Assembly: GCA_000715685.1 (NCBI GenBank)
Contig: KL569504.1
Location: 38,031-44,040 of the forward strand
Length of the DNA stretch: 6,010 nt
Source: Streptomyces lilacinus
Lineage (GTDB): Bacteria; Actinomycetota; Actinomycetes; Streptomycetales; Streptomycetaceae
Direction of reading: 5' to 3'
The notes under the pieces were generated by a model. It was not told where the DNA came from. It ran no database searches and saw only the letters and a list, made by a program, of their open reading frames with translations. Positions 5,980-6,010 of the stretch are shown here, piece by piece. The translations under genes and the position numbers were made by a program. Position 1 is the stretch's first letter. Every line of letters starts with the position of its first letter.

Positions 5980-6010
5980 GAAACGGTGAAAGGGCGGGAC
6001 CGGGGCCCCT

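Overview
The window reads as high-GC actinobacterial chromosome, most likely Streptomyces or a close relative. The grounds are very high GC with G/C-ending codons, a Tat-type lipoprotein signal, a DmdR/IdeR-type iron box, and GC-rich hairpins directly after stop codons. The first 18 bases are not genomic. They are the Tn5/Nextera mosaic-end adapter, so the true sequence starts at base 19, in the middle of a gene.

Left half (19-3475) is a divergent, iron-regulated ferric-siderophore uptake locus. Leftward from a 56-bp intergenic gap run two FecCD-family permease genes: a complete one (535-1581) and, coupled to it by a GTGA overlap, a second one cut off by the contig end (19-538). Rightward run a siderophore-binding lipoprotein gene (1638-2663) and, coupled by an ATGA overlap, a siderophore-interacting flavin reductase gene (2660-3475). 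A single iron box (1586-1604) fills much of the gap and covers candidate -10 elements in both directions. One iron repressor could therefore switch both arms: capture of the ferric siderophore outside the membrane, import through the permease pair, and reductive iron release in the cytoplasm. The ATPase of the importer is not in the window.

Right half (3421-5941) is a second divergent pair. A leftward gene encodes a 568-residue CocE/NonD-type (peptidase S15 family) alpha/beta hydrolase with an intact Ser-Asp-His triad. A rightward gene encodes a TetR-family regulator. Between them lies a perfect 15-bp palindrome beside an AT-rich patch, a good candidate operator for the regulator. The hydrolase gene runs tail-to-tail into the reductase gene and overlaps it by 55 bp, with a perfect hairpin inside the overlap. 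Two back-to-back hairpins follow the regulator stop codon.

There is no gene-free stretch longer than about 90 bp. I see no tRNA, rRNA, CRISPR array or insertion sequence. Nothing supports a wholly new system. The points most worth following are the adapter artefact, the shared iron box with a possibly leaderless permease start, the convergent overlap that looks like a lost stop codon, and the uncharacterised hydrolase/TetR pair with its palindrome.
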